This document shows positions 31,001-37,815 of a stretch of DNA of 64,000 bases, piece after piece. Source of the DNA: Candidatus Poribacteria bacterium. GTDB lineage: Bacteria; Poribacteria; WGA-4E; WGA-3G. Position 1 is the stretch's first letter. Every line of letters starts with the position of its first letter. Made by a program: the position numbers and the translations under genes. The stretch lies in NCBI GenBank assembly GCA_003635255.1, contig PYJC01000068.1, forward strand, positions 1 to 64,000. The letters run 5' to 3'. The notes under the pieces are model-generated. The model was not told where the DNA came from. It searched no databases and saw nothing but the letters and a program-made list of their open reading frames with translations.

Positions 31001-31494
31001 TTGGGAGTGTGTATGAAACGCTAGAACTTTTGGATCCAAATAGTTACACCGAAACCTTCGATCCAGATGTACCCGCGGATGCCGCTATCACGTATGCACC
31101 GGACCTTGCCAACGGGGAATATCAACTCCAAGTTACCGCTGCAGATACCAGTGGGAATATAGGAGAACTTGTTACCGCCTTCACCTTAAATGAGGAAGTC
31201 ACACTCAGTGAGGTATTCAATGTTCCAAATCCTACGTATGATGGAAAGACCTTTTTCACTTATCACCTCGCGCAGGCACCAGATACTGTCACAATCAAAA
31301 TTTACACTATTAATGGCAGACTTCTCCGAACGCTTGATGATGCAAGGGCAAACCGAGGCACCAACGAAACCGGTTGGGATGGCAAAGATGAAGATGGGAT
31401 ACGGTGTGCTAATGGCGTGTATCTTTATCGCGTCACTGCCCACACGGAGAATAGAAAAATACAACAGGTCGGAAAACTCGCCATTTTACGATAA
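25030..31494 (+). CDS. giant exported C25 (gingipain/PorU-like) peptidase with FlgD-type C-terminus
   Basis: 2154 residues. A signal peptide (about 1-23) is followed by an N-terminal region like that of PorU, then a C25 cysteine peptidase domain (about 640-1010) with catalytic H876 (T-G-H-G-G) and C909 (T-T-C-L-N). Beta-rich domains of unknown class follow (about 1030-2060), and the last about 90 residues form a FlgD-like Ig domain (F-N-V-P-N-P ... T-G-W-D-G-K-D-E-D-G ... G-V-Y-L-Y-R-V), the type used as sorting signal or cell-surface tail in type IX-like systems. It could be a sortase-type maturation protease or a secreted protease. No por genes are in this window. No obvious ribosome site; start chosen for the signal peptide. 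Confidence 0.8.
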   Translation: MKKTLIFFAILLTFSTVPMLAAVGQTQSGSLPVTGNKVPPLQMLTTTADTFTARFTLPELKITTRAAATVDDARDIGTEIHFAGANWTLDVGKPRLPIYTQRIGIPIAGTPVVTIIQARSETRTIGKVRVTPDDPVFPTLVSENPPVSQKFYPTHLVEVIPSGLVRDQRIGSLQINPVQYNPGTKQLKIFASVTFRVHFPGAVTAGGTVPTVPLSTRESPRVFEDMFQSTLRNYEQAKPWRKQRQSLYGGLTDRNHAPSAPTPITANTRRFKISVIKTDLYRITYNNIKAHTGIEPETINLDTLQLESSGVKQGLYIFDENENNTLDPGEQIVFYGRALADNKFTDENVYWLRFGLIGEPAAGLETSRVTTRDVTPKLKNLVVPTAFFARTRFEENRHHDVLNGNDVKSELADHYFGTAFRGGDRKDFPIELPNAAPRLDQRLEESKAILRIKFQGASRRGNALHRAHIIFNNVQLGRSEQWKRQTQQVATRDILHKRIFNNETNYMRIEARDRNDTPPGSYDFYIDWYELDYWRNFQAERNRLEFNTKTEPRNRGQVQYRVGNIFSEKIDVYQLDENGISSKLIGGEVTRAGASRQIRFEDTVNQYTRYFVISRGAYQSINALVPTPPTPLRNPANQVDYVVITHSTFTESIEPLVEFRRSQGLTTMVVDIDDIYNEFSDGLFNPFAIQKFLRYAYNNWQQPAPTYVLLVGDAHYDYKRATVEIHRREFGETYNLYPIFVPTYHGWAPESGETSMDQRFVNVSGDDPLPDMLIGRLSVQTPKTLDDMVEKIINYEKNLRTGLWQGTLIQVADDHTDKPNDSVFEESRDELIQEIIPFGYDTRQIYLRKVKSPELTRSMIKSAINKGALAIEYTGHGGIQTWADESIFRIEDVVNLRNSYLPFVITTTCLNGQFDKPQQAGNFCLSEQFLFGKYGAIAALSATRLTYGSANAEFDRDLFEAFSRVAPESPELATKSIPLPPTIGHIIADAKISFLNRIRNPSWIPGTEQYTLFGDPASRLARPQLNVKVELERVALSSQHQIIIKANEVGIVRESEIGGTGSLSFTRIADFSTEAFSAFAIFANNFDDNLRNDITLRTGGRIWQGEYGTIRIDVPNRALPGGGIARIFAFDDTHAAIGGTQFWVDSPVLYDLQETLDTKITDTLNISALVLDDKGAAGIRSIRVVWDNTDDFEVMTTPMVPARTPLGDVPPGGQWYELETPIFLPRAGIQIRYQVFITDSSGHEIIIPSKFERNIVRAPLGPNIAIGTDKTDRAPIRYVFDEKKDGYQLVAELINNGGRPVIADIEVVFAEGNPDPDGDFIVDEDANILGTVIVKPTDWVEGTYVWQRATAILDLKAPLKTGPHKIYVLADPENPDIDDDIADGNVEEARVFDNKQHVSFVVNDFNYLPEEELLAFSLDRVFDIHFPPNVLEVETRGTAGIPLSVTSQLPTDPFQPDLHFAPIPRVAALRRGLIRQGTAVAQYYEPAFRTNVSVLAKPAELKFRFDVSALEDIVRKETEIQPENPAFEYEFTQVTNQVAIYAWQTDLASRAKQDATSTPAEVDVKLSAWRRLPSQINYTPEGDFLLENYVTPTQIENASEQKLETDAITINSNLTPAGTWIIMFLDANEYEVFFKRKGVQRTEIEKLDQTGQLDNPFRVEVYGLELRIPSQENPSSDVNYAFEFADILAFKTNNNPQGDIILEGTWNANLGNGTATVNNKLGPKKEFETGDWFLFFIDPNYYELRDASNEPVHYPNGVKVHGKVNEPLFLSHLGFEIIVNAGPEEFGFGDKVKFSSARVATITTEVSELTRFALMRSTDNQPPAFNLWVDGVQPQTGSVIPPRPAISIVIEDANGVDVEFFTFDKQKNDGPFEPVTDYQLRTQSSIDTVPIDYRPILFPGEYTFNIGAQDFNGNAIGGDAGIVSYRFVVIEEPDITPPTIEVQVTGSGTGAADGLLDESLTNGAVLTEQPRFKIVLTDDSALDETTFQVNFGSVYETLELLDPNSYTETFDPDVPADAAITYAPDLANGEYQLQVTAADTSGNIGELVTAFTLNEEVTLSEVFNVPNPTYDGKTFFTYHLAQAPDTVTIKIYTINGRLLRTLDDARANRGTNETGWDGKDEDGIRCANGVYLYRVTAHTENRKIQQVGKLAILR

Positions 31495-31543
31495 GAATAG
31501 CTACCAGTGTGCTTCGCAGCGAGAACGAAAGCCGGTGATACAT

Positions 31544-31873
31544 CTATTGTAAGGGCGAATAATCTGTCGGTTCTATAATCTTTGAACTCGCTACATTTAC
31601 CAGCGGACCACCGATTTCCGTCAGACGTTTCGCCGCTTGCCATTCGGGATCGGCGATAAACGCATCCCACGCATGTTGATAATGTCCTAAGTCTTCAAAC
31701 GCCAACATGTAGATAAGTTCTGTGGTCGTTGCCTCACCGATAGCAGTTTCCCAAAATCCGATGACTTTCATACCGTGCTTCTCAAACAGCGGAACGGTGA
31801 TATTGGCAAATCGGTCATTCAAATTTTTCATCTTCCCCGGCACAACTTGATACGTTCGCAATTCATAAATCAT
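31544..31873 (-). CDS. NIPSNAP-family protein
   Basis: 109 residues with the family's opening M-I-Y-E-L-R-T-Y and the later A-x-D-P-E-W motif. NIPSNAP proteins have a ferredoxin-like dimeric alpha-beta barrel; their bacterial roles are mostly unknown. AAGGAAA lies upstream of the ATG. It is convergent with the C25 peptidase gene and separated by 49 bases. Confidence 0.85.
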   Translation of the reverse strand: MIYELRTYQVVPGKMKNLNDRFANITVPLFEKHGMKVIGFWETAIGEATTTELIYMLAFEDLGHYQHAWDAFIADPEWQAAKRLTEIGGPLVNVASSKIIEPTDYSPLQ

Positions 31874-31984
31874 TTTTTTAATTTTCCTTGCGGTTCGGTC
31901 AGGCAGGTTTCGCGAAAAACGTTCCTCTCCGTATATCCAGCCCGGCCCGTTGGTTGGGCTTACGCGCTTTTTCTATCTCAGATT

Positions 31985-32058
31985 TACCAGCCATCAGTGA
32001 AGAGAGACTCGAATAGTCAAACAACTTCTTTAACTGATAACTGATAACCGACAACTAT
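31985..32058. repeat. short intergenic repeat before RraA-like gene
   Basis: Carries AACTGATAACTGATAACCGAC-type units related to the repeat tracts at 18.9 and 33.5 kb; a TTACGCGC motif nearby (about 31962) recalls the TTACGCA ends of the element at 34869. Nothing coding. Confidence 0.45.
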
Positions 32059-32061
32059 TCC

Positions 32062-32745
32062 TCACAGAATCCCGTATTTATCATAAACCTCGCGCAGTGT
32101 TGCACCGGCTCGGAGTTCGTCGCGAGTACGGTTCTCGCCGCTCACCTTTTCCAGCGCGGCTTCAATCACTGTTGTTTCCACTGCTTGTGGGATAATGACA
32201 ACGCCATCTGCATCACCGAACACAATATCCCCAGGATTAACCGTGACACCGCCACACTCAATCGGAACGTTATACGCGATCACATCGCCGCGTCCGTTAG
32301 AGTCAACAGGCGACAGCCCCGTCGTAAACACTGGAAACCCCATCGCCAGGATCTGGCGCGCATCTCGGATAAATCCGTCAATGACAGCACCTCGCGCACC
32401 TCGCGCGAGTGCCGCCGTTGAGAGAAGTTCGCCCCAAAAGCAGATTCGAGTACTCTCATTAGTTGAGCAGACAAGCACATCGTCCTGTTTGAGGCTATCC
32501 ACCGCCGCGATTTCCTGCTGATACGGCTCATCTGGCACCTCGTAGACCTCTACACACAACACCGGCATCGCACGACCTACCACGACCGTTGTTGGAGTAA
32601 GGGGACGGATGGTGTGTCGCAGGACTTGTTCGCGGTAACCGGCTGCGTCCAATGCGTCCGAAACCACAGCAGCGTATAACTGCTCTTTCATCATATCAAA
32701 CAATTCCGTATCGTTAGACCACTGTCTATTGTTTTCGTTTTCCAT
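32062..32745 (-). CDS. RraA-family protein (HMG/CHA aldolase-like)
   Basis: 227 residues of the RraA/menaquinone-methyltransferase-like fold, which in most bacteria are aldolases for 4-hydroxy-4-methyl-2-oxoglutarate or related oxo acids. Diagnostic segments are G-A-R-G-A-V-I-D-G-F-I-R-D and P-G-D-I-V-F-G-D-A-D-G-V. I place the start at the ATG at 32745 (M-E-N-E-N-N) with AAGGAAAA in front; a longer frame to 32796 adds a poorly supported tail. Exact substrate unknown. Confidence 0.82.
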   Translation of the reverse strand: MENENNRQWSNDTELFDMMKEQLYAAVVSDALDAAGYREQVLRHTIRPLTPTTVVVGRAMPVLCVEVYEVPDEPYQQEIAAVDSLKQDDVLVCSTNESTRICFWGELLSTAALARGARGAVIDGFIRDARQILAMGFPVFTTGLSPVDSNGRGDVIAYNVPIECGGVTVNPGDIVFGDADGVVIIPQAVETTVIEAALEKVSGENRTRDELRAGATLREVYDKYGIL

Positions 32746-32892
32746 AGTTTTCCTTAAAGTCCCCCTGATAAGGGGCGGGGAATGCCCATAAGGCATTCAT
32801 ACCATTGATTCTTTAGGGGGTTTAAAGGGCGGAAATTTCCACGTTTTGCATCGAAATGTCCAATATTTCCTTAATTTGCGTAAGTTCTAACC

Positions 32893-33420
32893 TTAATAAT
32901 TCTCGTAACCCACTTCTTGGAGACGCGCTGCTTTCTCGGCAACACCATCACTCAATTTTGCTTTATATGCCAACAACTTTGCCTCCAATTCGGGGAATTG
33001 GAGTGCCAAAATTTGGACAGCAAATAGTCCTGCATTTCTCGCACCACCAGAGCCAATTGCCATTGTACCGACAGGAATGCCCGGAGGCATCTGGACTGTT
33101 GCATAGAGCGCGTCCACGCCGTTGAGGGGTCCACCGTCAATCGGCACACCGATAACCGGCAGGGTCGTATGCGCTGCGATGACACCGGCAAGATGTGCTG
33201 CACGTCCCGCACCAGCAATAATGACCTTTCCACCTTCCGCTTTAATCCTTTCTGTCCAGGCCATCGTCCGTTCCGGCGAACGGTGCGCCGAGGAGATTGT
33301 TATTTCAAATGGAACTTCAAATTCCTCTAAAACCTTCGCGGCTTCTGCCATCTTTTCCAAATCAGAATCACTCCCCATCACAATACCAACAAGGGGAGTT
33401 TTGTGTGCTTGTAACGACAT
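32893..33420 (-). CDS. purE: N5-carboxyaminoimidazole ribonucleotide mutase
   Basis: 175 residues. The class I PurE motifs G-S-D-S-D-L, S-A-H-R-S-P and G-R-A-A-H-L are all present. It moves the carboxyl group from N5-CAIR to C4, giving CAIR in purine synthesis. purK, its usual partner, is not adjacent. Cytoplasmic octamer. It lies between repeat tracts and appears to be a single-gene unit. Confidence 0.95.
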   Translation of the reverse strand: MSLQAHKTPLVGIVMGSDSDLEKMAEAAKVLEEFEVPFEITISSAHRSPERTMAWTERIKAEGGKVIIAGAGRAAHLAGVIAAHTTLPVIGVPIDGGPLNGVDALYATVQMPPGIPVGTMAIGSGGARNAGLFAVQILALQFPELEAKLLAYKAKLSDGVAEKAARLQEVGYENY

Positions 33421-33439
33421 ATCTGTATCTGTACCTCTT

Positions 33440-33590
33440 TTAGAGTCGTCAGTTATCGGTTGAATTAGTTAACAGTTATCAGTTACAAGAGGTTTTGGAT
33501 AGTTTCAAAGTCTCTTTCTGAAAACTGAAAGATTTTTCGCAGAAAAAATCGTACTGTTCTCACTGCGAAGCATGATAACTATTGATAAAT
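33440..33590. repeat. mosaic intergenic repeat upstream of purE
   Basis: Contains GTTATCAGTT units (about 33471-33485), GAAAACTGAAAGA, a hairpin-like GATTTTT/AAAAATC pair (about 33527-33550) ending in CGTACT, and TCACTGCGAAGC. The last modules also occur after lon at 23290-23335. It overlaps the last codons of the MBL-fold gene by a few bases. Confidence 0.5.
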
Positions 33591-34370
33591 AATATGTGAA
33601 TTTCTTTCAATAATCAACGGTTCGGGACCACCTGACGGAAACTGCGCTGCCCACTCATTCGGATCATAATCACGGGTGACGAAACAGGCGCGATGCACCG
33701 GAACCGCATGCTTCAGTCCGATGCGCGTTGCCATTTTCACACACCCATCATAGAACGGAAACTCACCCTCAGTCGGATGGTTCGTCAAGAAACCGATGTC
33801 CGGTTTATGTGCTGCCACCGCTGAAATTAGTGCGTCATGTTCTGCAAAATTGTTGATAGGATCGCCGCTGAAGTAAAGCACTACACCGTTGCTGACTACG
33901 ACGTATCCCAAATGCGTAACATCGGGAGGTGCTATGTCAGCAGATGCATCGCCATCAGGCGGTTTGGCATAGACGGCATGTACGGTGAGACCATTGAGTG
34001 CCGTTGATTCTCCAGCACGAATCTCCGAGACGTTCGCTGAGGCGACATCTGTTTCGGCGGAGATTTGGCGCACACTCTCTTCAGGCCCTACAAATCGTGT
34101 TTCATTGGAGGTTTCCCAGATACGGCGAATGGACTCTGGACAAGTGTGATCTCCGTGCGCGTGTGTTAAAAGCACAAAATCCGTCGGGAGTGCCGATTCA
34201 TCAAGCGGTGGTTCGGTATGAATAAAACGATCAGCCGGACGTTCCCGTGGAAAATAGGAATCAATTTGGACAATAGTGCCAGCGGAATCTTTTAACGCAA
34301 AGCTGCTCTGTTCAAACCAATGAACAGCGACAGAACCCTCCGGCACCTTCAATTCAACAAGTGGATGCAT
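33579..34370 (-). CDS. MBL-fold metal-dependent hydrolase (UlaG-like)
   Basis: 263 residues. The metallo-beta-lactamase signature T-H-A-H-G-D-H is present, with a later Asp (S-G-D-P) and a C-terminal His (V-H-R-A) as further metal ligands. The overall layout is that of UlaG/YtnP-like lactonases or phosphodiesterases, acting in the cytoplasm. AAAGGAAC precedes the ATG. The true substrate cannot be told. Confidence 0.82.
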   Translation of the reverse strand: MHPLVELKVPEGSVAVHWFEQSSFALKDSAGTIVQIDSYFPRERPADRFIHTEPPLDESALPTDFVLLTHAHGDHTCPESIRRIWETSNETRFVGPEESVRQISAETDVASANVSEIRAGESTALNGLTVHAVYAKPPDGDASADIAPPDVTHLGYVVVSNGVVLYFSGDPINNFAEHDALISAVAAHKPDIGFLTNHPTEGEFPFYDGCVKMATRIGLKHAVPVHRACFVTRDYDPNEWAAQFPSGGPEPLIIERNSHIIYQ

Positions 34371-34393
34371 ATTAGTTCCTTTTTTATTCGCTA

Positions 34394-34777
34394 TCAGCTA
34401 TCGGCTGACGGCTGATTGCTTCTATAATAGAGATAGACCGCCAGCACTCCGGCGATTGATCCAAGCACATCTGCTACCCAGTCTGCAAGCGTAGCGAATC
34501 TACCCGGGACGAAGGTCTGATGCCATTCATCGCTTGCACCATAGAGAATTGAGAGCACCGCTGCGACAAGCCATATAAGTTTTGATGGAATTACCGCGGG
34601 TTTCGCCTTTACAAAGGCTATGGCGAGCAGTCCACCCAGTATGGCATATTCAATAAAATGGTAGAGTTTGTCAATCGTCAGCCACTCAAATTCTGGCATC
34701 GGCAGCGGCGGTTGCTCCAAAGACGAGACCCAAAAAATAAGTGCCATATACAGCAGAGACAGTATCCAATATCTCAT
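34394..34777 (-). CDS. VanZ-family membrane protein
   Basis: 127 residues with about four transmembrane helices. The family pattern D-K-x-x-H-F-x-E-Y and the following S-D-E-W-H-Q-x-F-V-P-G-R are present. VanZ-type proteins are linked to cell envelope stress or glycopeptide tolerance, but most bacterial members are uncharacterised. It ends 23 bases upstream of the MBL-fold gene on the same strand, so the two may be co-transcribed. Confidence 0.85.
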   Translation of the reverse strand: MRYWILSLLYMALIFWVSSLEQPPLPMPEFEWLTIDKLYHFIEYAILGGLLAIAFVKAKPAVIPSKLIWLVAAVLSILYGASDEWHQTFVPGRFATLADWVADVLGSIAGVLAVYLYYRSNQPSADS

Positions 34778-34868
34778 TAGTAGTTATCAGTTGTTAGTTG
34801 TCGGTTGTTGGTTAAGAGCGGTTTGTAACAATATCCCCAAACTCGGAGTACTCCAGAAAGCCTTAATC

Positions 34869-34949
34869 GGACTTACGCATTTTTTCATGAGTCTCTACAT
34901 AATAAGCGGGGTTACAAAACCCCTATGCAAAGCGGATTGCGTAAGTTCT
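34869..34949. mobile_element. short inverted-repeat element (MITE-like)
   Basis: About 80 bases bounded by GGACTTACGCA and TGCGTAAGTTC (a perfect 9-bp core inverted repeat), with an inner hairpin GGGGTT/AACCCC. Half-ends with the same TGCGTAAGTTCT motif occur at 32877-32889 after purE. The look is that of a non-autonomous insertion element; no transposase is in the window. Confidence 0.5.
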
Positions 34950-35014
34950 CCCTAACAACTCGACTCTGCCATACATATTATAGTGAAGCCCATAAATAAG
35001 TGGACATCTTTGTA

Positions 35015-35151
35015 GCATAAACTTTATGAAGATTAATTTATTAATTCGGTAATTCCCTATTCTGCACGAGGCGGGTGTCCCCCCCTGCAGGCGAGGATTG
35101 TATCCTCGCCTAATTACCGATATATTTTTTTAAACTTCATTTAGTTTATGC
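35015..35151. mobile_element. inverted-repeat element A with conserved 30-base arms
   Basis: Arms at 35026-35055 and 35111-35140 pair as inverted repeats (ATGAAG ... CGGTAATT). The inverted symmetry continues outside the arms in GCATAAACT (35015-) and AGTTTATGC (ending 35151), so the element may sit in the loop of a pre-existing hairpin. Related arms occur at 47.3 and 54.1 kb. The inside (about 55 bases) has a hairpin GGCGAGGAT/ATCCTCGCC. No coding. Confidence 0.6.
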
Positions 35152-35152
35152 C

Positions 35153-35183
35153 AGTCTGAATGCCTGTTATAGGCATTCAGACT
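35153..35183. terminator. strong 12-bp hairpin downstream of the dehydratase gene
   Basis: AGTCTGAATGCC, a 7-base loop, and GGCATTCAGACT. It lies 60 bases past the stop of the minus-strand dehydratase gene. A T-run is missing, so it may be a transcript stabiliser or a dispersed hairpin repeat. The GAATGCC/GGCATTC core also forms a hairpin at about 32780-32798. Confidence 0.5.
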
Positions 35184-35242
35184 GTTTGAGAGTGCCCTAT
35201 TAATTATAGGTTTTACTATAAAACTCGAGTTGATGGTTAAAA

Positions 35243-37207
35243 CTATTTCAGTGCATTGAGGATCGCGTCTACATCGTAGACACAGCCGCCCCATGTCCCA
35301 CCACCGACCGATTGCAGTGCTGCCCAGAGTCGCGTGTCATCCGGCAACGCTTCATCCGACGAAAGATCAGGGCGAGGTTGTCGTTCCGCTAATACATGTT
35401 CACCCGCTTCGGCACCAAATTGATCGCTATCATGCCCAACCAGATCAATGCTTCCTACCAGTTGCTGGGTATCAACCTCAATCTGGATTATGTCGCCATC
35501 AAGCACCTTCCCGATGGGACCACCAGCGAGTGCCTCCGGTCCAACGTGTCCAATACATGCGCCCGTTGAGACTCCAGAGAACCGGGCATCCGTGATCAAG
35601 GCGATATTTTTACCGAATGAAAGGTGTTTCAGTGCTGCGGTTATCTGATAAACTTCCTCCATGCCTGTGCCTTGCGGACCGCGGCAGCACAAGACCATGA
35701 TGTCTCCCGGTTGGATCTTAACTTTTCCCTGACCTTTGAGTGTCTGTATTGCCTCAGATTCCCGAACAAAGACACGCGCCGGTCCCGTCATCCGATACAC
35801 ACCGTCTGCATCAACAACGCTCGGATCAATGGCAGTGCTTTTAATAACGGATCCTTCGGGGGCGAGGTTGCCACGGGGGAATGTGACGGTGCTTGTCAAT
35901 CCCGCTACCTGCGCAGCATCTGGACTCAGGATGACATCATCCGGAGCAATGTTATCGCGTTCTTCCAAAGTTTCACGGACGCGCGCACGCCGTTCAGAGG
36001 CTGCCCACCAATCAAGGTTGCTACCCAGGGTTTCGCCTGTTGCCGTGAGTACGTCTTCATTGAGACATCCCAGTTCACGTAGATGGAGCATAACCTCAGG
36101 CACACCACCAGCAAGAAAAACACGGACTGTCGGATGTCCAACCGGTCCATTCGGTAGAACATCAACGAGACGCGGGACGCTTTGGTTCACTTTAGTCCAA
36201 TCATCCACTGTCGGACGCTCAAGCCCAGCAGCGTGTGCAATCGCGGGAATATGTAGTAAGAGGTTGGTTGAACCGCCAAACGCTGCATGCACCACCATAG
36301 CATTCCGAATCGCATCCGGTGTAACGATGTCATTCATCGTCAACCCCTTCGCGGCTAAATTCACAACAGCACGCGCCGAACGGAGTCCCATATCCGACCA
36401 GATGTTCTGACCAGACGGTGCCAATGCCGTATGTGTCAAACTCATTCCCAACGCTTCACCAACAACCTGTGAAGTTGCCGCAGTTCCCAAGAATTGACAG
36501 CCACCGCCGGGAGTTGCGCAGGCACGGCATCCCATGTCCGCTGCGTCTTGCAGGCTAATCTCACCGTGTGCGAAACGCGCACCAATCGTCTGGATTTTCC
36601 CAGCGTCTTCGCCTGTGGTAGGGGGCAACGTCACGCCACCCGGCACGAGGACAGCTGGTAAACCTCGCATGGAGGCGAGTGCCATCATCATCGCAGGCAA
36701 GCCTTTATCACAAGTCGCAACACCGACAACGCCTTTTCGTGTCGGTAAAGAGCGGATGAGTCGGCGGAAGATCTGCGCCGCATCGTTGCGGTAAGCGAGA
36801 CTGTCCATCATCCCGACGGTACCTTGTGTCCTTCCATCGCACGGATCCGAACAATAACCAGCAAACGGAATCGCTGCGAGTTTCTTCAATTCGTACGCGA
36901 CCGCCTGCATGAGAAGTCCGACCTCCCAATGTCCTGTGTGATATCCGAGGGCAATCGGGCTGCCATCAGGGGCGCGGATACCCCCTTGTGTGCTGAGAAT
37001 CAGAAATTCCTCTCGCCGCAGCTCCGCCGGAGCCCAACCCATAGCAGCATTGTGCGTCAAGCCAAATACATCGCCACTCGGTCGATTGAGAAGCATCTCC
37101 GCCGTGAGCGGCAGACTGCCTTCGGGACCGGTGGCGTGCGTCTGAATATCATAAATCTCGCTATCACCGGTTTCTAAGATGTCTGTGTAGTTAATCTGTT
37201 TTGCCAT
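35243..37207 (-). CDS. IlvD/Edd-family dehydratase (YjhG/YagF-type)
   Basis: 654 residues, longer than IlvD (about 560-615) and equal to YjhG/YagF D-xylonate dehydratases. Iron-sulfur cysteines are visible in the segments S-D-P-C-D-G, A-T-C-D-K-G and T-P-G-G-G-C-Q-F. The sugar-acid dehydratase branch removes water from C2-C3 of an aldonic acid to a 2-keto-3-deoxy acid. The upstream Uma2 gene ends 18 bases before it, so it is probably the last gene of a cotH-uma2-dehydratase unit. AGGAGGAG precedes the ATG. Substrate is inferred from length and pattern only. Confidence 0.85.
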   Translation of the reverse strand: MAKQINYTDILETGDSEIYDIQTHATGPEGSLPLTAEMLLNRPSGDVFGLTHNAAMGWAPAELRREEFLILSTQGGIRAPDGSPIALGYHTGHWEVGLLMQAVAYELKKLAAIPFAGYCSDPCDGRTQGTVGMMDSLAYRNDAAQIFRRLIRSLPTRKGVVGVATCDKGLPAMMMALASMRGLPAVLVPGGVTLPPTTGEDAGKIQTIGARFAHGEISLQDAADMGCRACATPGGGCQFLGTAATSQVVGEALGMSLTHTALAPSGQNIWSDMGLRSARAVVNLAAKGLTMNDIVTPDAIRNAMVVHAAFGGSTNLLLHIPAIAHAAGLERPTVDDWTKVNQSVPRLVDVLPNGPVGHPTVRVFLAGGVPEVMLHLRELGCLNEDVLTATGETLGSNLDWWAASERRARVRETLEERDNIAPDDVILSPDAAQVAGLTSTVTFPRGNLAPEGSVIKSTAIDPSVVDADGVYRMTGPARVFVRESEAIQTLKGQGKVKIQPGDIMVLCCRGPQGTGMEEVYQITAALKHLSFGKNIALITDARFSGVSTGACIGHVGPEALAGGPIGKVLDGDIIQIEVDTQQLVGSIDLVGHDSDQFGAEAGEHVLAERQPRPDLSSDEALPDDTRLWAALQSVGGGTWGGCVYDVDAILNALK

Positions 37208-37225
37208 TATTAGTTTTCACTCCTC

Positions 37226-37801
37226 CTATTCAAACAACTGAGCAACTGGGCATGTAAACCCTTCAACGACATCTTCACCCGTCAATGTGTCTTCATAAGC
37301 CAGCAGCGTGAAATCTGTTTCGGAACGATAGACCATCACTGTCTTTGCGACCGGTTCGATAACCCAGACGAGTTGTGTTCCCGCTTTCAGATAGGCGAAC
37401 GCTTTTTCAGTGATATCGTAGTGTTTGTCTGACGGTGAAACTATTTCAACGGCGAGGTCCGGGGGTACAGGCGACCCCTGACGCCTGTCCTCGGGCAGCC
37501 GGTTTGTTGAAACAAACGCAACATCTGGTTTCACGACGCGGTCCCCCAATTGAAACGTTGTTTCAGCAGTATACAGATGTCCCAACTGATGTGTATGAAC
37601 ATGTAAATCCAAATACCGAATCACCTTGATACTTATTTCACCATGTTCCATGGATGGAGGTGCCATAGGAACTAATTCTCCTTTTATATATTCATAACCC
37701 TCAAAGTCATTTTCAAGGAATTCCTCCAATGTCATTGTACGAGGTACTGGTATCTCCTGAATAGATTCAGGGTTGGTCTGCGAGTTATGCATCCGTTTCA
37801 C
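37226..37801 (-). CDS. Uma2 (DUF820) PD-(D/E)XK-fold protein
   Basis: 191 residues. The family core V-K-P-D-V-A-F-V, then P-D-L-A-V-E-I-V-S-P-S-D, gives the acidic residues of the nuclease fold; the lysine normally expected follows in T-E-K. Uma2 proteins are common in cyanobacteria, Chloroflexi and Poribacteria, often multicopy; no role is proven. GGGAGG stands nine bases before the ATG. It lies 14 bases after the CotH-ankyrin gene and 18 bases before the dehydratase gene on the same strand. Confidence 0.85.
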   Translation of the reverse strand: MKRMHNSQTNPESIQEIPVPRTMTLEEFLENDFEGYEYIKGELVPMAPPSMEHGEISIKVIRYLDLHVHTHQLGHLYTAETTFQLGDRVVKPDVAFVSTNRLPEDRRQGSPVPPDLAVEIVSPSDKHYDITEKAFAYLKAGTQLVWVIEPVAKTVMVYRSETDFTLLAYEDTLTGEDVVEGFTCPVAQLFE

Positions 37802-37815
37802 CTCCCGTGTTGGGT

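Noticed and set aside
32746-32796. N-terminal extension of the RraA-like gene
   Set aside because: Start at 32745 has AAGGAAAA; the extension lies over a CCCCCT-type hairpin and is not family-like.
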